Shown piece after piece: positions 17,128 to 27,303 of a DNA stretch of 47,187 nucleotides. The stretch is taken from NCBI RefSeq assembly GCF_001528665.1, contig NZ_BBYJ01000015.1:184464-231650 (forward strand). The letters run 5' to 3'. A model generated the notes under the pieces. That model saw only the letters and a program-made list of their open reading frames with translations. It did no database searches and had not been told where the DNA came from. Position numbers and translations under genes: made by a program. Origin of the DNA: Microtetraspora malaysiensis. GTDB taxonomy: Bacteria; Actinomycetota; Actinomycetes; Streptosporangiales; Streptosporangiaceae. Each line of letters opens with the position of its first letter. Positions within the stretch are counted from its first letter, which is position 1.

Positions 17128-17859
17128 ATGAACGACGCGGTACGGCTGGACGCCGTGAGCAAGGTGTATGGCAAGGGGCAGGGCGCGGTGGCCGCCCTGC
17201 GCGAGGTGACGATCGGCATCCCGCGCGGGGGCTTCACCGCCGTGATGGGGCCGTCCGGTTCGGGCAAGAGCACGTTCCTCCACTGCGCGGCGGGGCTGGA
17301 CCGGCCGACCTCAGGTTCGGTACGGCTCGGCGGCACCGAGCTGGCGGGGATGGACGAGACTCGGCTGACCGAACTGCGCCGGGAGCGGGTCGGCTTCGTG
17401 TTCCAGGCGTTCAACCTGGTCTCGTCCCTGACGGTGTCGGAGAACATCACGCTCCCGCTGCGGCTGGCCGGGTCCGCTGTGGACCGGCCCTGGCTGGACG
17501 AGGTCGTCCGGCGGGTCAAGCTCGACGGCCGTACCGGCCACCGCCCCGCGCAGCTCTCCGGCGGGCAGCAGCAGCGAGTGGCGATCGCCAGGGCGCTGGT
17601 CACCCGGCCCGAGGTCGTGTTCGGCGACGAGCCGACCGGCGCGCTCGACACGGTGACGGCACGCGATGTGCTCACCCTGCTCAGGGAGGTGGTCGACGGC
17701 CTCGGCCAGACGGTGGTGATGGTGACCCACGACCCGGTGGCCGCGTCGTACGCCGACACGGTGCTGTTCCTCGCCGACGGCCGCATCGTCGACACGATGA
17801 GCGCGCCGACGGCCGACAGGGTCGCCGACCGCATGACCCGGTTGGGAGCGTGGGTGTGA
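17128..17859 (+). CDS. ABC transporter ATP-binding protein, MacB/LolD type
   Basis: 243 aa. Walker A GPSGSGKST is at about 41-49, followed by Q-loop FVFQAFNL, signature LSGGQQQR, Walker B VVFGDEPTGALD and H-loop VTHDP. Family features (ALREVTIGIPRGGF, LTELRRERVGFVFQ) place it with the MacB/LolD/FtsE-like group that drives mechanotransmission rather than substrate translocation. It overlaps the permease gene by one base (TGATG). With the adjacent two-component genes it resembles antimicrobial-peptide or envelope-stress modules. The exact substrate cannot be read from sequence. Confidence 0.9.
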   Translation: MNDAVRLDAVSKVYGKGQGAVAALREVTIGIPRGGFTAVMGPSGSGKSTFLHCAAGLDRPTSGSVRLGGTELAGMDETRLTELRRERVGFVFQAFNLVSSLTVSENITLPLRLAGSAVDRPWLDEVVRRVKLDGRTGHRPAQLSGGQQQRVAIARALVTRPEVVFGDEPTGALDTVTARDVLTLLREVVDGLGQTVVMVTHDPVAASYADTVLFLADGRIVDTMSAPTADRVADRMTRLGAWV

Positions 17860-20336
17860 TGTTCGGGTTCGCCCTGCAGACAATGCGGAGCCGCAAGGCC
17901 GGCTTCGCCGGAGCGTTCTTCGCGCTCCTGTGTGCCGCCGCGCTCGTCTGCGCCTGCGGCGCCCTGCTGGAGACGGGGCTGCGCGGCCAGATTCGGCCCG
18001 AGCGGTACATGGGCGCTCCCATGCTGGTCGCCGGGGACCAGAACGTCCGCGAGACGATCAAGAAGGAGAAGGGGGACGGCGAGGTCAAGACGAAGGTCAA
18101 GGCCAAGCCGCTGTCCGAGCGGGCCTGGGTGCCCGCCTCTCTCGCCGACCGACTGGCGGGCGTCCCCGGCGTGCGCTCGGTGGTCGCCGAGGTGACCTTC
18201 CCCGTCCATTCCGGCGGTGCCACGTTCACCGGCCACGGCTGGGAATCCGCCGCACTGACCCCCTTCACCCTGCGTGCGGGACGTGCGCCGGGAGCGGCCC
18301 GAGAAGTGGTCGCCGACGCCGCGTCGGGGCTGGCCGTCGGAGCGCGGCTCACCGTCGAGGCCGCGGGCGAGTACCGCGTGGTCGGCGTGACGGCGGAGGC
18401 GCTGGACAGCCAGGCCACCCTGTTCTTCGGCACGGCGGAGGCCCGCAGGCTGGCCGGGCTGCTGGGCGGGCGCGCGGCCGACTCCGTCAGCGCGATCGGT
18501 GTCTTCCCCGAGGGGGATGTCACTGCCGTTTCGGCGGGCGTGAACGCGGTGCTGAAAGGCACGAACACACTCGCCTACACCGGGGACGACCGTGGCACGG
18601 TCGAGTTCCTCGCCGCCGAGAACGCCAGGATCAAGCTGATCAGCCTCGGTGGCGCGCTGGGCGGCACCTCGCTGCTGGTCGCGATCCTCGTGGTCGTGGG
18701 CACGTTCGCGCTGTCGATCCAGCAGCGCCAGCGAGAGATCGCGCTGCTCCGCGCGGTCGCCGCCACGCCCCGGCAGATCAGGAAGATGCTCGGCGGCGAG
18801 GCCCTGCTCATCGGCCTGGTCGCGGGCGTCCCGGGCTCCGCGCTGGGGGTCGGGCTGGCGTTCTGGCTGCGGTCGCGGTTCGTGGACCTCGGCGCGATGC
18901 CGTCGAACCTCGACCTGGTGCTGAGCCCGTTCCCCGTCTTCGCCGCGCTCGGGGCGACCCTGCTGGCGGCGTGGGCCGCGGCCAGGATCTCCGCCCGCCG
19001 CACCGTCAGGATCCGGCCGGTCGAGGCGCTGGGCGAGGCCGCGCTGCGCCAGGCCGGGCTGCCCAAGGGCCGGTTGGTCGCCGGGCTGCTCTGCCTCGCT
19101 GCCGCCGTCACGCTCACGCTGGTGCTGTCCACGCTGTCGATCGAGGCCGCGTCCAGCCCGGTGACCATGCTGACCGCGCTGGTGTGGACGACCGCGATCG
19201 CCCTGCTCGGCCCCGTCATCGCCAAGGTCGCCGTCACCGTGCTCGGGGCGCCGATGCGCGCCTTCCGGGTGGGCGGGCACCTCGCCGCGGCCAACCTGCG
19301 GACGTCCACCGGCCGCCTCGCCGCCGTCGTCACCCCACTCAGTCTGATGGTGGCGATGACCTGCACGATCCTGTTCGTCCAGACGACCATGGGGCACGCG
19401 GCCCAGGAGCAGGCCCGCACCGGGACCCGCGCCGATTACGTCCTCGGGCCGCGCGTCTCCGAGGCGGCGGCCGACGCCGTACGTAAGGTGCCGGGCGTGG
19501 TGGCGGTGACCGAGGTCCTGCGCACCTCGGTCCGGGTCGGCCTGACGAGGTACGGCGCGCAGGCCGTGACCCCCGAAGGCCTCGCGTCCACCATGGACCT
19601 CGACGTGCGGAAGGGCTCCGTGGACCGCATGGGCGCGGGCACGCTCGCGGTCAGCGAGACCGCGGCGGAGGGCCTGGGCGTGTCCGTCGGCGACCCGGTG
19701 GCGCTGACGCTCGGCGACGGCACCCCCGCCACGCTCACGGTCGCCGCCGTCTACTCCCGAGGTCTGGGCTTCGCCGATCTCACGCTGCCGCACGATCTGG
19801 TCGCGGCGCACGTGGACGACCCGCTGGCCCGGACCGTTCTCGTGGCCGCCCCATCGGTGGACCGGGCCGCGCTGGCCGCCACCCTGCGCGACCGTCCGGG
19901 CATGGGCGTGCTCGACTGGGTCGAGGCGACCGCCGCACCCGCCAACGCCGAGGTCAACTACGTGGCGATGGGCCTGATCATCGCCTTCACCGCGATCGCG
20001 GTCGTCAACACGCTCGCGATGGCGACCTCCGACCGGGCCCGCGAGTTCGCGCTGCTCCGCCTCGTCGGCACCACCCGGCGGCAGATCATGCGCATGCTGC
20101 GCTGGGAGACCTTCGTCGCGGTGCTGGTCTCGGCGGCACTCGGCACGGGCGTCGCCCTGGTGACGCTCACCGCGTTCAGCACGGGGATGACCGGATCGGC
20201 CACGCCGTACATGCCGCCGGTGACCTACCTGGCGGTGGTCGCGGCGGCGGCGGCGCTGGCCCTGGTCGCCACCGTCGTCCCCGCCCGGTTGGTTCTGCGT
20301 GACAGGCCGGCCGACGTCATCGGGGCGAGGGAGTGA
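17859..20336 (+). CDS. FtsX/MacB-type ABC transporter permease
   Basis: 825 aa from ATG 17859. One N-terminal membrane helix (about 10-30) is followed by a large extracytoplasmic domain. A first FtsX domain lies at about 265-390 (GTSLLVAILVVVGTFALSIQ, with coupling segment REIALLRAVAATPRQIRKML). Further membrane helices follow, a second extracytoplasmic domain, and a C-terminal FtsX domain (REFALLRLVGTTRRQIMRML, about 725-745). Duplicated FtsX domains in one chain are typical of actinobacterial permeases of this group. It pairs with the ATPase encoded immediately upstream. Confidence 0.9.
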   Translation: MFGFALQTMRSRKAGFAGAFFALLCAAALVCACGALLETGLRGQIRPERYMGAPMLVAGDQNVRETIKKEKGDGEVKTKVKAKPLSERAWVPASLADRLAGVPGVRSVVAEVTFPVHSGGATFTGHGWESAALTPFTLRAGRAPGAAREVVADAASGLAVGARLTVEAAGEYRVVGVTAEALDSQATLFFGTAEARRLAGLLGGRAADSVSAIGVFPEGDVTAVSAGVNAVLKGTNTLAYTGDDRGTVEFLAAENARIKLISLGGALGGTSLLVAILVVVGTFALSIQQRQREIALLRAVAATPRQIRKMLGGEALLIGLVAGVPGSALGVGLAFWLRSRFVDLGAMPSNLDLVLSPFPVFAALGATLLAAWAAARISARRTVRIRPVEALGEAALRQAGLPKGRLVAGLLCLAAAVTLTLVLSTLSIEAASSPVTMLTALVWTTAIALLGPVIAKVAVTVLGAPMRAFRVGGHLAAANLRTSTGRLAAVVTPLSLMVAMTCTILFVQTTMGHAAQEQARTGTRADYVLGPRVSEAAADAVRKVPGVVAVTEVLRTSVRVGLTRYGAQAVTPEGLASTMDLDVRKGSVDRMGAGTLAVSETAAEGLGVSVGDPVALTLGDGTPATLTVAAVYSRGLGFADLTLPHDLVAAHVDDPLARTVLVAAPSVDRAALAATLRDRPGMGVLDWVEATAAPANAEVNYVAMGLIIAFTAIAVVNTLAMATSDRAREFALLRLVGTTRRQIMRMLRWETFVAVLVSAALGTGVALVTLTAFSTGMTGSATPYMPPVTYLAVVAAAAALALVATVVPARLVLRDRPADVIGARE

Positions 20337-20392
20337 ACGCCGCCCAGAAGCGGTCCGAGATGGAGCGCGGCCTCATCACCGGCGGGGACTCG

Positions 20393-21319
20393 TCAGTCCG
20401 CGCAGATGAGCTCGATCCCCTGCGGCAGGCTGCCGTGGTGCGCCGCCTCGACGAGATAGAAGAGCAGGGTCGCGCGGAACGCCTGGGCCGCGCGGGTCGG
20501 CTCGACGTCCTTGCGGTGCGCCAGCGCGACGGTGCGGCGCAGCCCCGGAGGGGCGAGCGGGGTGCCCGCGAGGCCCGGCCGGCCGTCCAGCACCATGGAC
20601 GGCACCACCGCGACGCCGAGCCCCGCCTCGACGAAGCGCAGCACCGCGTCCATCTCGCCGCCCTCGACCGCGAAGCGCGGCTCGAACCCCGCCTGCCGGC
20701 ACGCGGCGAGCGTCGCCTCGCGCAGGTCGTAGCCGCGCCGGAACATCACCAGCGGCCGCCCGCGCAGGTCCTCGATCCGCATGTACGGCTTGTTGCGTCC
20801 CGGGGGAGAGGCGACGACGAGGTTCTCGCGGAGGATCTCCTCGGTCACGAGGGAGGGGTCGCTGCTCTGCAGCGGCAGGATGATGAGCGCGAGATCGAGC
20901 TGCCCCCTGGCCAGGTCGCGTACCAGGTCGCGGGAGCCGCTCTCCTCCACGAGCAGTTCGACGCCCGGGTAGTCCCGGTGGAAGCGGGCGAGGGCGTCGG
21001 CCAGCAGGCCCGCGCACAGGGACGGCGTCGCGCCGAGCCGGACCCGGCCGCGGCGCAGCCCGGCCAGCTCGGCGACCTCGCGGCGCGCGGTCTCGGCGTC
21101 GGCCAGCATCCGGCGGGCGAGCGGGAGCAGCGCCTCACCGGCCGGGGTGAGCGTCACGTTGCCGCGCGCCCGGCTGAACAGGGGCGCGCCGAGCTCGGTC
21201 TCCAGAGTCCTGATCTGCTTGCTCAGCGAGGGCTGGGCAACCCGCATCCGCTCGGCGGCATGAGTGAAGTGCCGGGTTTCGGCCACCGCCACGAAGTACG
21301 CGAGTTGCTGGAGCTGCAC
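20393..21319 (-). CDS. LysR-family transcriptional regulator
   Basis: 308 aa from GTG 21319 (TTG 21328 is an alternative that adds three residues). The N-terminal winged helix reads MQLQQLAYFVAVAETRHFTH then AAERMRVAQPSLSKQIRTLE. A two-lobed periplasmic-binding-protein-like effector domain follows from about 90 to 300. It is divergent from sdhCAB at 21475, and a perfect T-N11-A palindrome lies between them, so it very likely controls that operon. The effector is unknown; a C4-dicarboxylate is a natural guess. Confidence 0.88.
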   Translation of the reverse strand: MQLQQLAYFVAVAETRHFTHAAERMRVAQPSLSKQIRTLETELGAPLFSRARGNVTLTPAGEALLPLARRMLADAETARREVAELAGLRRGRVRLGATPSLCAGLLADALARFHRDYPGVELLVEESGSRDLVRDLARGQLDLALIILPLQSSDPSLVTEEILRENLVVASPPGRNKPYMRIEDLRGRPLVMFRRGYDLREATLAACRQAGFEPRFAVEGGEMDAVLRFVEAGLGVAVVPSMVLDGRPGLAGTPLAPPGLRRTVALAHRKDVEPTRAAQAFRATLLFYLVEAAHHGSLPQGIELICAD

Positions 21320-21399
21320 GCCTCCCAAGCGTACGGCTGTGAGATTCGTCGCATCAGGGCGAGGCCTCCGGAACGGATAAGCCCCGACGGCCAGAGGTC

Positions 21400-21414
21400 A
21401 TAGCCTGCGGCTAT
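21400..21414. promoter_or_regulatory. LysR-type T-N11-A operator
   Basis: ATAGCC-TGC-GGCTAT is a perfect 6+3+6 palindrome that also fits T-N11-A exactly (T 21401, A 21413). Its centre is about 67 bases before the predicted sdhC transcription start, the classical position of the LysR-type recognition site. Confidence 0.65.
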
Positions 21415-21435
21415 CGGAACGACGCCTGCGATGAC

Positions 21436-21466
21436 TTGGACTCGTTTCGGAACCCGAACCTAGCGT
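21436..21466 (+). promoter_or_regulatory. sdhC promoter, predicted leaderless
   Basis: TTGGAC (21436-21441), 19 bases, TAGCGT (21461-21466). The GTG start of sdhC is 8 bases after the -10 element and no Shine-Dalgarno is visible, which suggests a leaderless transcript. Confidence 0.5.
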
Positions 21467-21474
21467 GAACAGCT

Positions 21475-22229
21475 GTGACAGCCACGATAGACCGGGGAGC
21501 GGCCACCACGTCGGTCGCACCCCACGCAGCGCAGAAAAATCCCCCCACACGCCGACGCCCGGGCTTCTTCGCCTCGTCGAACGGCAAGAAGGCCGTCATG
21601 GCCGTCACGGGTGCGGTCCTGGTGCTCTTCCTCCTCGGCCACATGGTCGGCAACCTCAAGGCGTTCTTCGGAGCGGACGCCTTCAACCACTATGCCGAAT
21701 GGCTGCGGACCATGGGCTCGCCCGCCGTGCCCTACCGCGTCCTGCTGACCGTCGTCGAGATCGCTCTCGTGGTCGCGGTGGTCCTGCACATGTGGTCCGC
21801 CGTGTCCCTCGCCCGCCGCGCGGCCCAGGCCCGGCCGGTGAAGTACGCCGCGAAGCGCAAGTCCCAGGCCAACGGCTACGCCACCCACACCATGCGGTAC
21901 GGCGGGGTCATCATCCTGCTGTTCGTCATCTGGCACCTGCTGGACATGACCTTCGGCGCGGTGAACCCCAAGGGCTTCGACGCGGACCCGTACGACCGGC
22001 TGGTGGCGGGCTTCGACCCCTCGCGTTGGTGGGTCACCCTCTTCTACGTCGTGGCGATGATCATGGTCGGTCTGCACCTGCGGCACGGCCTGTGGAGCGC
22101 GTTCCAGACGCTGGGCCTGGCCGGCGGACGCAGCTACGGGAAGTTGAAGGCGGGCGCGGCGCTGGTGTCGCTGGTTCTCGTGGTCGGCTTCCTGGCCGTG
22201 CCCGTCGGGGTGATGATCGGAGTGATCAA

Positions 22230-22233
<4 letters not shown>
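21475..22233 (+). CDS. sdhC: succinate dehydrogenase cytochrome b subunit, di-heme type
   Basis: 252 aa, five membrane helices. Histidines His56 (LLGHMVGN), His105 (VVLHMWSA), His154 (VIWHLLDM) and His201 (VGLHLRHG) fall one per helix in the pattern of the axial ligands of two haems in type B enzymes such as those of Bacillus and Corynebacterium. It anchors SdhAB and hands electrons to menaquinone. The stop overlaps the sdhA start (GTGA). It is unrelated in sequence to the anchor at 13162, so the genome holds two different classes of the enzyme. Confidence 0.9.
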
Positions 22234-24166
<1,933 letters not shown>

Positions 24167-24170
<4 letters not shown>

Positions 24171-24913
24171 GCGGCATGAACCTGACCCTGAAGGTCTGGC
24201 GTCAGAACGGTCCGTCCGACGAAGGACGGATGGTGACCTACAAGGTCGAGGACGTCTCGCCGGACATGTCCTTCCTGGAGATGCTGGACGTACTCAACGA
24301 GCGGCTGATCCTCGCGGGCGACGACCCGGTCGCCTTCGACCACGACTGCCGCGAGGGCATCTGCGGCATGTGCGGCATGGTGATCAACGGCGTGGCGCAC
24401 GGCGAGCAGCGCGCCACCACCACCTGCCAGCTCCACATGCGGCACTTCAAGGACGGCGACGAGATCACCATCGAGCCGTGGCGCGCCGCGCCCTTCCCGG
24501 TGGTGAAGGACCTGGTCGTGGACCGGGCGGCGTTCGACCGGATCATCCAGGCCGGCGGCTTCATCAGCGTGCCTGCGGGCTCGGCGCCGGACGCGCACAG
24601 CGTCCCGGTGAAGAAGGAGGACGCGGACGCGGCCTTCGACGCGGCCACCTGCATCGGCTGCGGCGCCTGCGTGGCGGCCTGCCCGAACGGCTCGGCCTCG
24701 CTGTTCACCGCCGCGAAGATCACCCACCTGGGCCTGCTGCCGCAGGGCCAGCCGGAGCGTGACTCGCGGGCCAAGGCCATGGTCGAGCAGATGGACCTGG
24801 AGGGCTTCGGCGGCTGCACCAACACGGGTGAGTGCACCGCGGTCTGCCCGAAGGGCATCCCCCTCGACACGATCGCCCGCATGAACGCCGACTACCTGAA
24901 GGCGTCCAAGTAA
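24167..24913 (+). CDS. sdhB: succinate dehydrogenase iron-sulfur subunit, type B
   Basis: 248 aa from GTG 24167, with GGAG 6 bases upstream; ATG 24176 is an alternative. [2Fe-2S] ligands are [10 protein letters not shown] (61-70) and Cys87. The ferredoxin-like C-terminus has [11 protein letters not shown] for [4Fe-4S] and [15 protein letters not shown] for the remaining clusters. The length matches the short SdhB of Corynebacterium-type enzymes. Last gene of the LysR-linked sdhCAB operon, followed by strong hairpins. Confidence 0.93.
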
Positions 24914-24921
24914 GAACCTGC

Positions 24922-24947
24922 CGGTGCGGCGGCCCGCCGCCGCACCG
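24922..24947 (+). terminator. 11-bp hairpin after sdhB
   Basis: CGGTGCGGCGG (24922-24932), loop CCCG, CCGCCGCACCG (24937-24947). Perfect stem 8 bases after the sdhB stop. Confidence 0.65.
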
Positions 24948-24959
24948 ATCGCTTTCCCG

Positions 24960-24996
24960 AAGGCGTGAGACGTACATGATGTACGTCTCACGCCTT
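24960..24996 (+). terminator. 17-bp perfect hairpin plus T-rich tail
   Basis: AAGGCGTGAGACGTACA (24960-24976), loop TGA, TGTACGTCTCACGCCTT (24980-24996), followed by GTCTTTCTCC. This is the best intrinsic terminator of the window, and should stop sdh transcription. Confidence 0.8.
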
Positions 24997-25026
24997 GTCT
25001 TTCTCCTGGGAGAACCTTCTGTCGCG

Positions 25027-25058
25027 CTCATCATTCATGCATGAGCATGAATGATGAG
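25027..25058. terminator. 14-bp AT-rich hairpin
   Basis: CTCATCATTCATGC (25027-25040), loop ATGA, GCATGAATGATGAG (25045-25058), perfect. It lies downstream of the minus-strand gene ending at 25099. It has unusually low GC and no T tail, so the terminator role is less certain than for the hairpin at 24960. Confidence 0.45.
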
Positions 25059-25098
25059 AAGCAGCCCATCACGATTTCCCTCCCGCGCCGGGGGAAGA

Positions 25099-25575
25099 TC
25101 AGTCCGTGGCCGCCTCGGGCATGGCGGCCGGTCCGAGATCGCCGTCCGGCTCGCGGGTGAGGACGGAATACAGGGCGGGGTCCGCGTAGATCTCGGCGCT
25201 GTGCCGCCACTGGGTGAGCAGGAGGGCGATCGGAGTGAGGTTGTCCAAGGCCACCGCGCCGCGTGCCGTGTCCACCAGCTCGGAGAGGAGGGTGTCGATG
25301 TCCTCGGCGGGCAGGAAGGTGCTCCACGGGAGGGCCTCGGGCAGTGCCTGGCGCAGTGCGGAGATGTTCTCGGTCCGGACCAGCCCGGCCAACAAGCGGG
25401 AGGTGAAGTCCACGACCGTGGTGTCGCGCTCCAACTGGTCGACGCGCATCAGTGCGAGGTCCCCCGCGTCGCGCCGCCGCAGCCGCAGCGCGCGGACGGC
25501 GTCCAGGCGGCGCGTGGTCGCGCCAGGATGATGGAGTAGCTCACTGAAGGGCACATCCTCATAAGGCGCGGTCAT
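25099..25575 (-). CDS. Phd/YefM-like (prevent-host-death type) protein, orphan
   Basis: 158 aa from ATG 25575 (ATG 25584 is an alternative). The first 60 residues (MTAPYEDVPFSELLHHPGAT, then RLRRRDAGDLALMRVDQL) follow the pattern of Phd-type antitoxins: a short strand, a helix and an Arg-rich beta hairpin. The C-terminal 90 residues are a helical extension common to actinobacterial proteins annotated this way. No toxin gene is adjacent, so it may act alone or on a distant partner. TACTGT lies 7 bases before the ATG, suggesting a leaderless transcript. The 173 bases upstream, before the TetR stop, hold nothing else that I recognise. Confidence 0.6.
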   Translation of the reverse strand: MTAPYEDVPFSELLHHPGATTRRLDAVRALRLRRRDAGDLALMRVDQLERDTTVVDFTSRLLAGLVRTENISALRQALPEALPWSTFLPAEDIDTLLSELVDTARGAVALDNLTPIALLLTQWRHSAEIYADPALYSVLTREPDGDLGPAAMPEAATD

Positions 25576-25748
25576 GACATCCACAGTAGCTCGGATGTCG
25601 ATCCGGTGGTAGGGAGTGTCGCGTCACCTGCGTCAATTGGTCTACAGGACGGCCGTCGTAAAGGGATCGCGACCGCCCGCGCGCGTCGAGTCCACCGCAC
25701 TTCCCGCGATCGCGCAGGTGGCGGTGGATCGTGAAATGCCGCCGTCGC

Positions 25749-26342
25749 CTACGCATCGCGTACAGGAGCGTCCGGGGGCAGGATGCGTTCGACGACGTCC
25801 GCGATCAGGTCGTCCACCTGCGCCTCGGGGAAGAGGTCGGGCAGGGTGAGCCGTTCGAGGATCAGCCAGTTCAGCGCCATGTAGAGCACCACCACCGTGG
25901 TGGCGTCTCCCGGCATCTTGGCCTCCAGATGGAAGCCGATGTTGGCGTCCAGGTCGGCCCGGATCCTGCGGGTGAGCACGGAGCGCAGCTCGGGGCGGCG
26001 GGTGGCCTCCAGGCGCAGCTCCACCAACGCCAGATAGCCCGCCGGGAAGGCGGTCAGGCGGCCCACCATCTCGCGCATAAGCGCGGTCACGTGGGCGCGG
26101 TCGTGCGGCCCCTCCAGGATGTTCGCAAAGAGGGAGGAGTCGGGCTGCCACCGCTCGTAGACGCGGGCGCCCGCCTGGGTGAGCAGGTCGTCGCGGTTGG
26201 CGAAGTAGTTGGACGCGGTGCCGTTCGGCACCTTCGCCTCGACGTCCACCGCGCGGAAGGTCAGGCCGCGCGCTCCTTCGCGGGCCAGCACCTCAATGGC
26301 GGCGTCGACGAGCGCCGCTCGCCGGGCCGGATTCTGCCGCAT
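25749..26342 (-). CDS. TetR-family regulator
   Basis: 197 aa. ATG 26342 is chosen over ATG 26354 because GGAGG lies 5 bases before it. N-terminal HTH at about 10-55 (ALVDAAIEVLAREGARGLTF then VPNGTASNYFANRDDLL), followed by a helical ligand domain with LRLEATRRPELR. It is divergent from a short ORF and two RibD-C reductase genes. Two AGTACT-centred palindromes sit on the shared promoter region, so autoregulation and control of the reductases are likely. Ligand unknown. Confidence 0.88.
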   Translation of the reverse strand: MRQNPARRAALVDAAIEVLAREGARGLTFRAVDVEAKVPNGTASNYFANRDDLLTQAGARVYERWQPDSSLFANILEGPHDRAHVTALMREMVGRLTAFPAGYLALVELRLEATRRPELRSVLTRRIRADLDANIGFHLEAKMPGDATTVVVLYMALNWLILERLTLPDLFPEAQVDDLIADVVERILPPDAPVRDA

Positions 26343-26364
26343 CGCAACCTCCATGGGTCTCGGG

Positions 26365-26420
26365 TTGACATCACTCTAAGTGTAGTACTACGGTCTAACC
26401 ACTCCAAGCAGAGTACTACA
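26365..26420 (+). promoter_or_regulatory. promoter with paired TetR-type operators
   Basis: TTGACA (26365-26370), 18 bases, TACGGT (26389-26394). The palindrome GTAGTACTAC (26382-26391) overlaps the -10 element, and a second site, AGAGTACTAC (26410-26419), lies 28 bp downstream. Binding there would block transcription toward 26446 and also affect the TetR gene. Confidence 0.6.
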
Positions 26421-26445
26421 GGCGAGACGCTTCGAAGGGTTCCGT

Positions 26446-26610
26446 ATGCGAATTGAATTCACCGCCCTCTCCACCGTCGGGGGCGCGAAGGCCGTACCGG
26501 GCGGGGGCGGCGCGCCCGTGCCGGGTGTCCGTCCGGACCGCCGCCAGACTCCGCGGCCGCGTTCCGTGCCCCGCCCGCGGCCGCTGCCCAAGCCCGGCGC
26601 GGCCCGCTGA
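26446..26610 (+). CDS. candidate small ORF, 54 aa
   Basis: ATG 26446 is preceded by GAAGGG at a 6-base spacing and lies directly downstream of the promoter above. The product starts MRIEFTALSTVGGAKAVPG and ends in an Arg/Pro-rich tail (RPRSVPRPRPLPKPGAAR). Third codon positions are about 87% G+C, which agrees with coding but is not decisive in such DNA. No family recognised; it could be a short regulatory or leader ORF for the reductase genes. Confidence 0.35.
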   Translation: MRIEFTALSTVGGAKAVPGGGGAPVPGVRPDRRQTPRPRSVPRPRPLPKPGAAR

Positions 26611-26634
26611 CGGGCGCACCGTCATCCGGCGCCG

Positions 26635-26673
26635 GTCGTCCAGCACCGTCATCCAGCACCACCATCCAGCACC
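26635..26673. repeat. 13-bp minisatellite, three copies
   Basis: GTCGTCCAGCACC, GTCATCCAGCACC and ACCATCCAGCACC follow each other without gaps, preceded by a decayed copy (26621-26634). The array is intergenic, just upstream of the reductase ribosome-binding site, and the unit length is not a multiple of three. Confidence 0.75.
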
Positions 26674-26688
26674 GCGAAGAGGGTTCAG

Positions 26689-27261
26689 ATGCGAAAGCTC
26701 ACGTACTACGTCGCCACCACGATCGACGGCTTCATCGCCGACCCCGACGGGGGATTCGGCTTCTTCCCCGAGGCTGAGGACATGGTGCGGGTCCTCAACT
26801 CGGAGCGGCCCGAGACCGTCCCGACCGCGTTCCGCGGCCCGGCCGGGCTCGACGGCGTCGGCAACAAGCGGTTCGACACCGTCCTGATGGGCCGCGGCTC
26901 CTACCAGCCCGCGCTGGACATGGGAGTGACCAGCCCCTACCGCCACCTGCGCCAGTACGTCGTCTCCACCACCATGGGCGAGATCGCCGACCCCGAGGTG
27001 GAACTGGTCTCCGGAGATCCGGTCGAGCTGGTGCGCCGGCTCAAGCGGGAGGACGGCCTCGGGATCTGGCTGTGCGGTGGAGGGAAGCTGGCCGGCTCCC
27101 TGCTGTCCGAGATCGACGAACTGGTCATCAAGCGATACCCGGTGGTCATCGGCGCGGGCATCCCGATCTTCAGTGCGCCGTTCCGGCCCCAGCTGTTCGA
27201 CCTGGTCGACACCCGCACGTTCAGCAACGGCGCGGTCGTCCTCACCTACGCCAAGAAATAG
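26689..27261 (+). CDS. RibD C-terminal/DHFR-like reductase, copy 1
   Basis: 190 aa. MRKLTYYVATTIDGFIADPD is the N-terminal strand of the RibD_C/DHFR fold. FDTVLMGRGSYQPAL and the late GIWLCGGGKLAGSLLSEIDE supply the NADPH-binding part (GGG then LAGSLL), and the final strand is VVLTYAKK. Stand-alone members are usually small NADPH-dependent reductases of unknown substrate. AGAGGG lies 5 bases before the ATG. Followed after 42 bases by a close paralog, and probably controlled by the divergent TetR. Confidence 0.85.
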   Translation: MRKLTYYVATTIDGFIADPDGGFGFFPEAEDMVRVLNSERPETVPTAFRGPAGLDGVGNKRFDTVLMGRGSYQPALDMGVTSPYRHLRQYVVSTTMGEIADPEVELVSGDPVELVRRLKREDGLGIWLCGGGKLAGSLLSEIDELVIKRYPVVIGAGIPIFSAPFRPQLFDLVDTRTFSNGAVVLTYAKK

Positions 27262-27303
27262 CCGCTGCCGGTTCCCCGATTCTCCACTCGACGAAAGAAG
27301 CGC

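Noticed and set aside
24960-25058. Inverted repeats considered as insertion-sequence ends or an attachment site
   Set aside because: No transposase or integrase nearby, no target duplication, and the repeats are compact hairpins between convergent genes, as for terminators.
25099-25575. Complete toxin-antitoxin pair at the Phd-like gene
   Set aside because: No toxin-sized partner ORF with a plausible fold flanks it on the same strand.
26621-26673. Possible CRISPR-like array
   Set aside because: Repeats are only 13 bases and have no spacers; it is a minisatellite.
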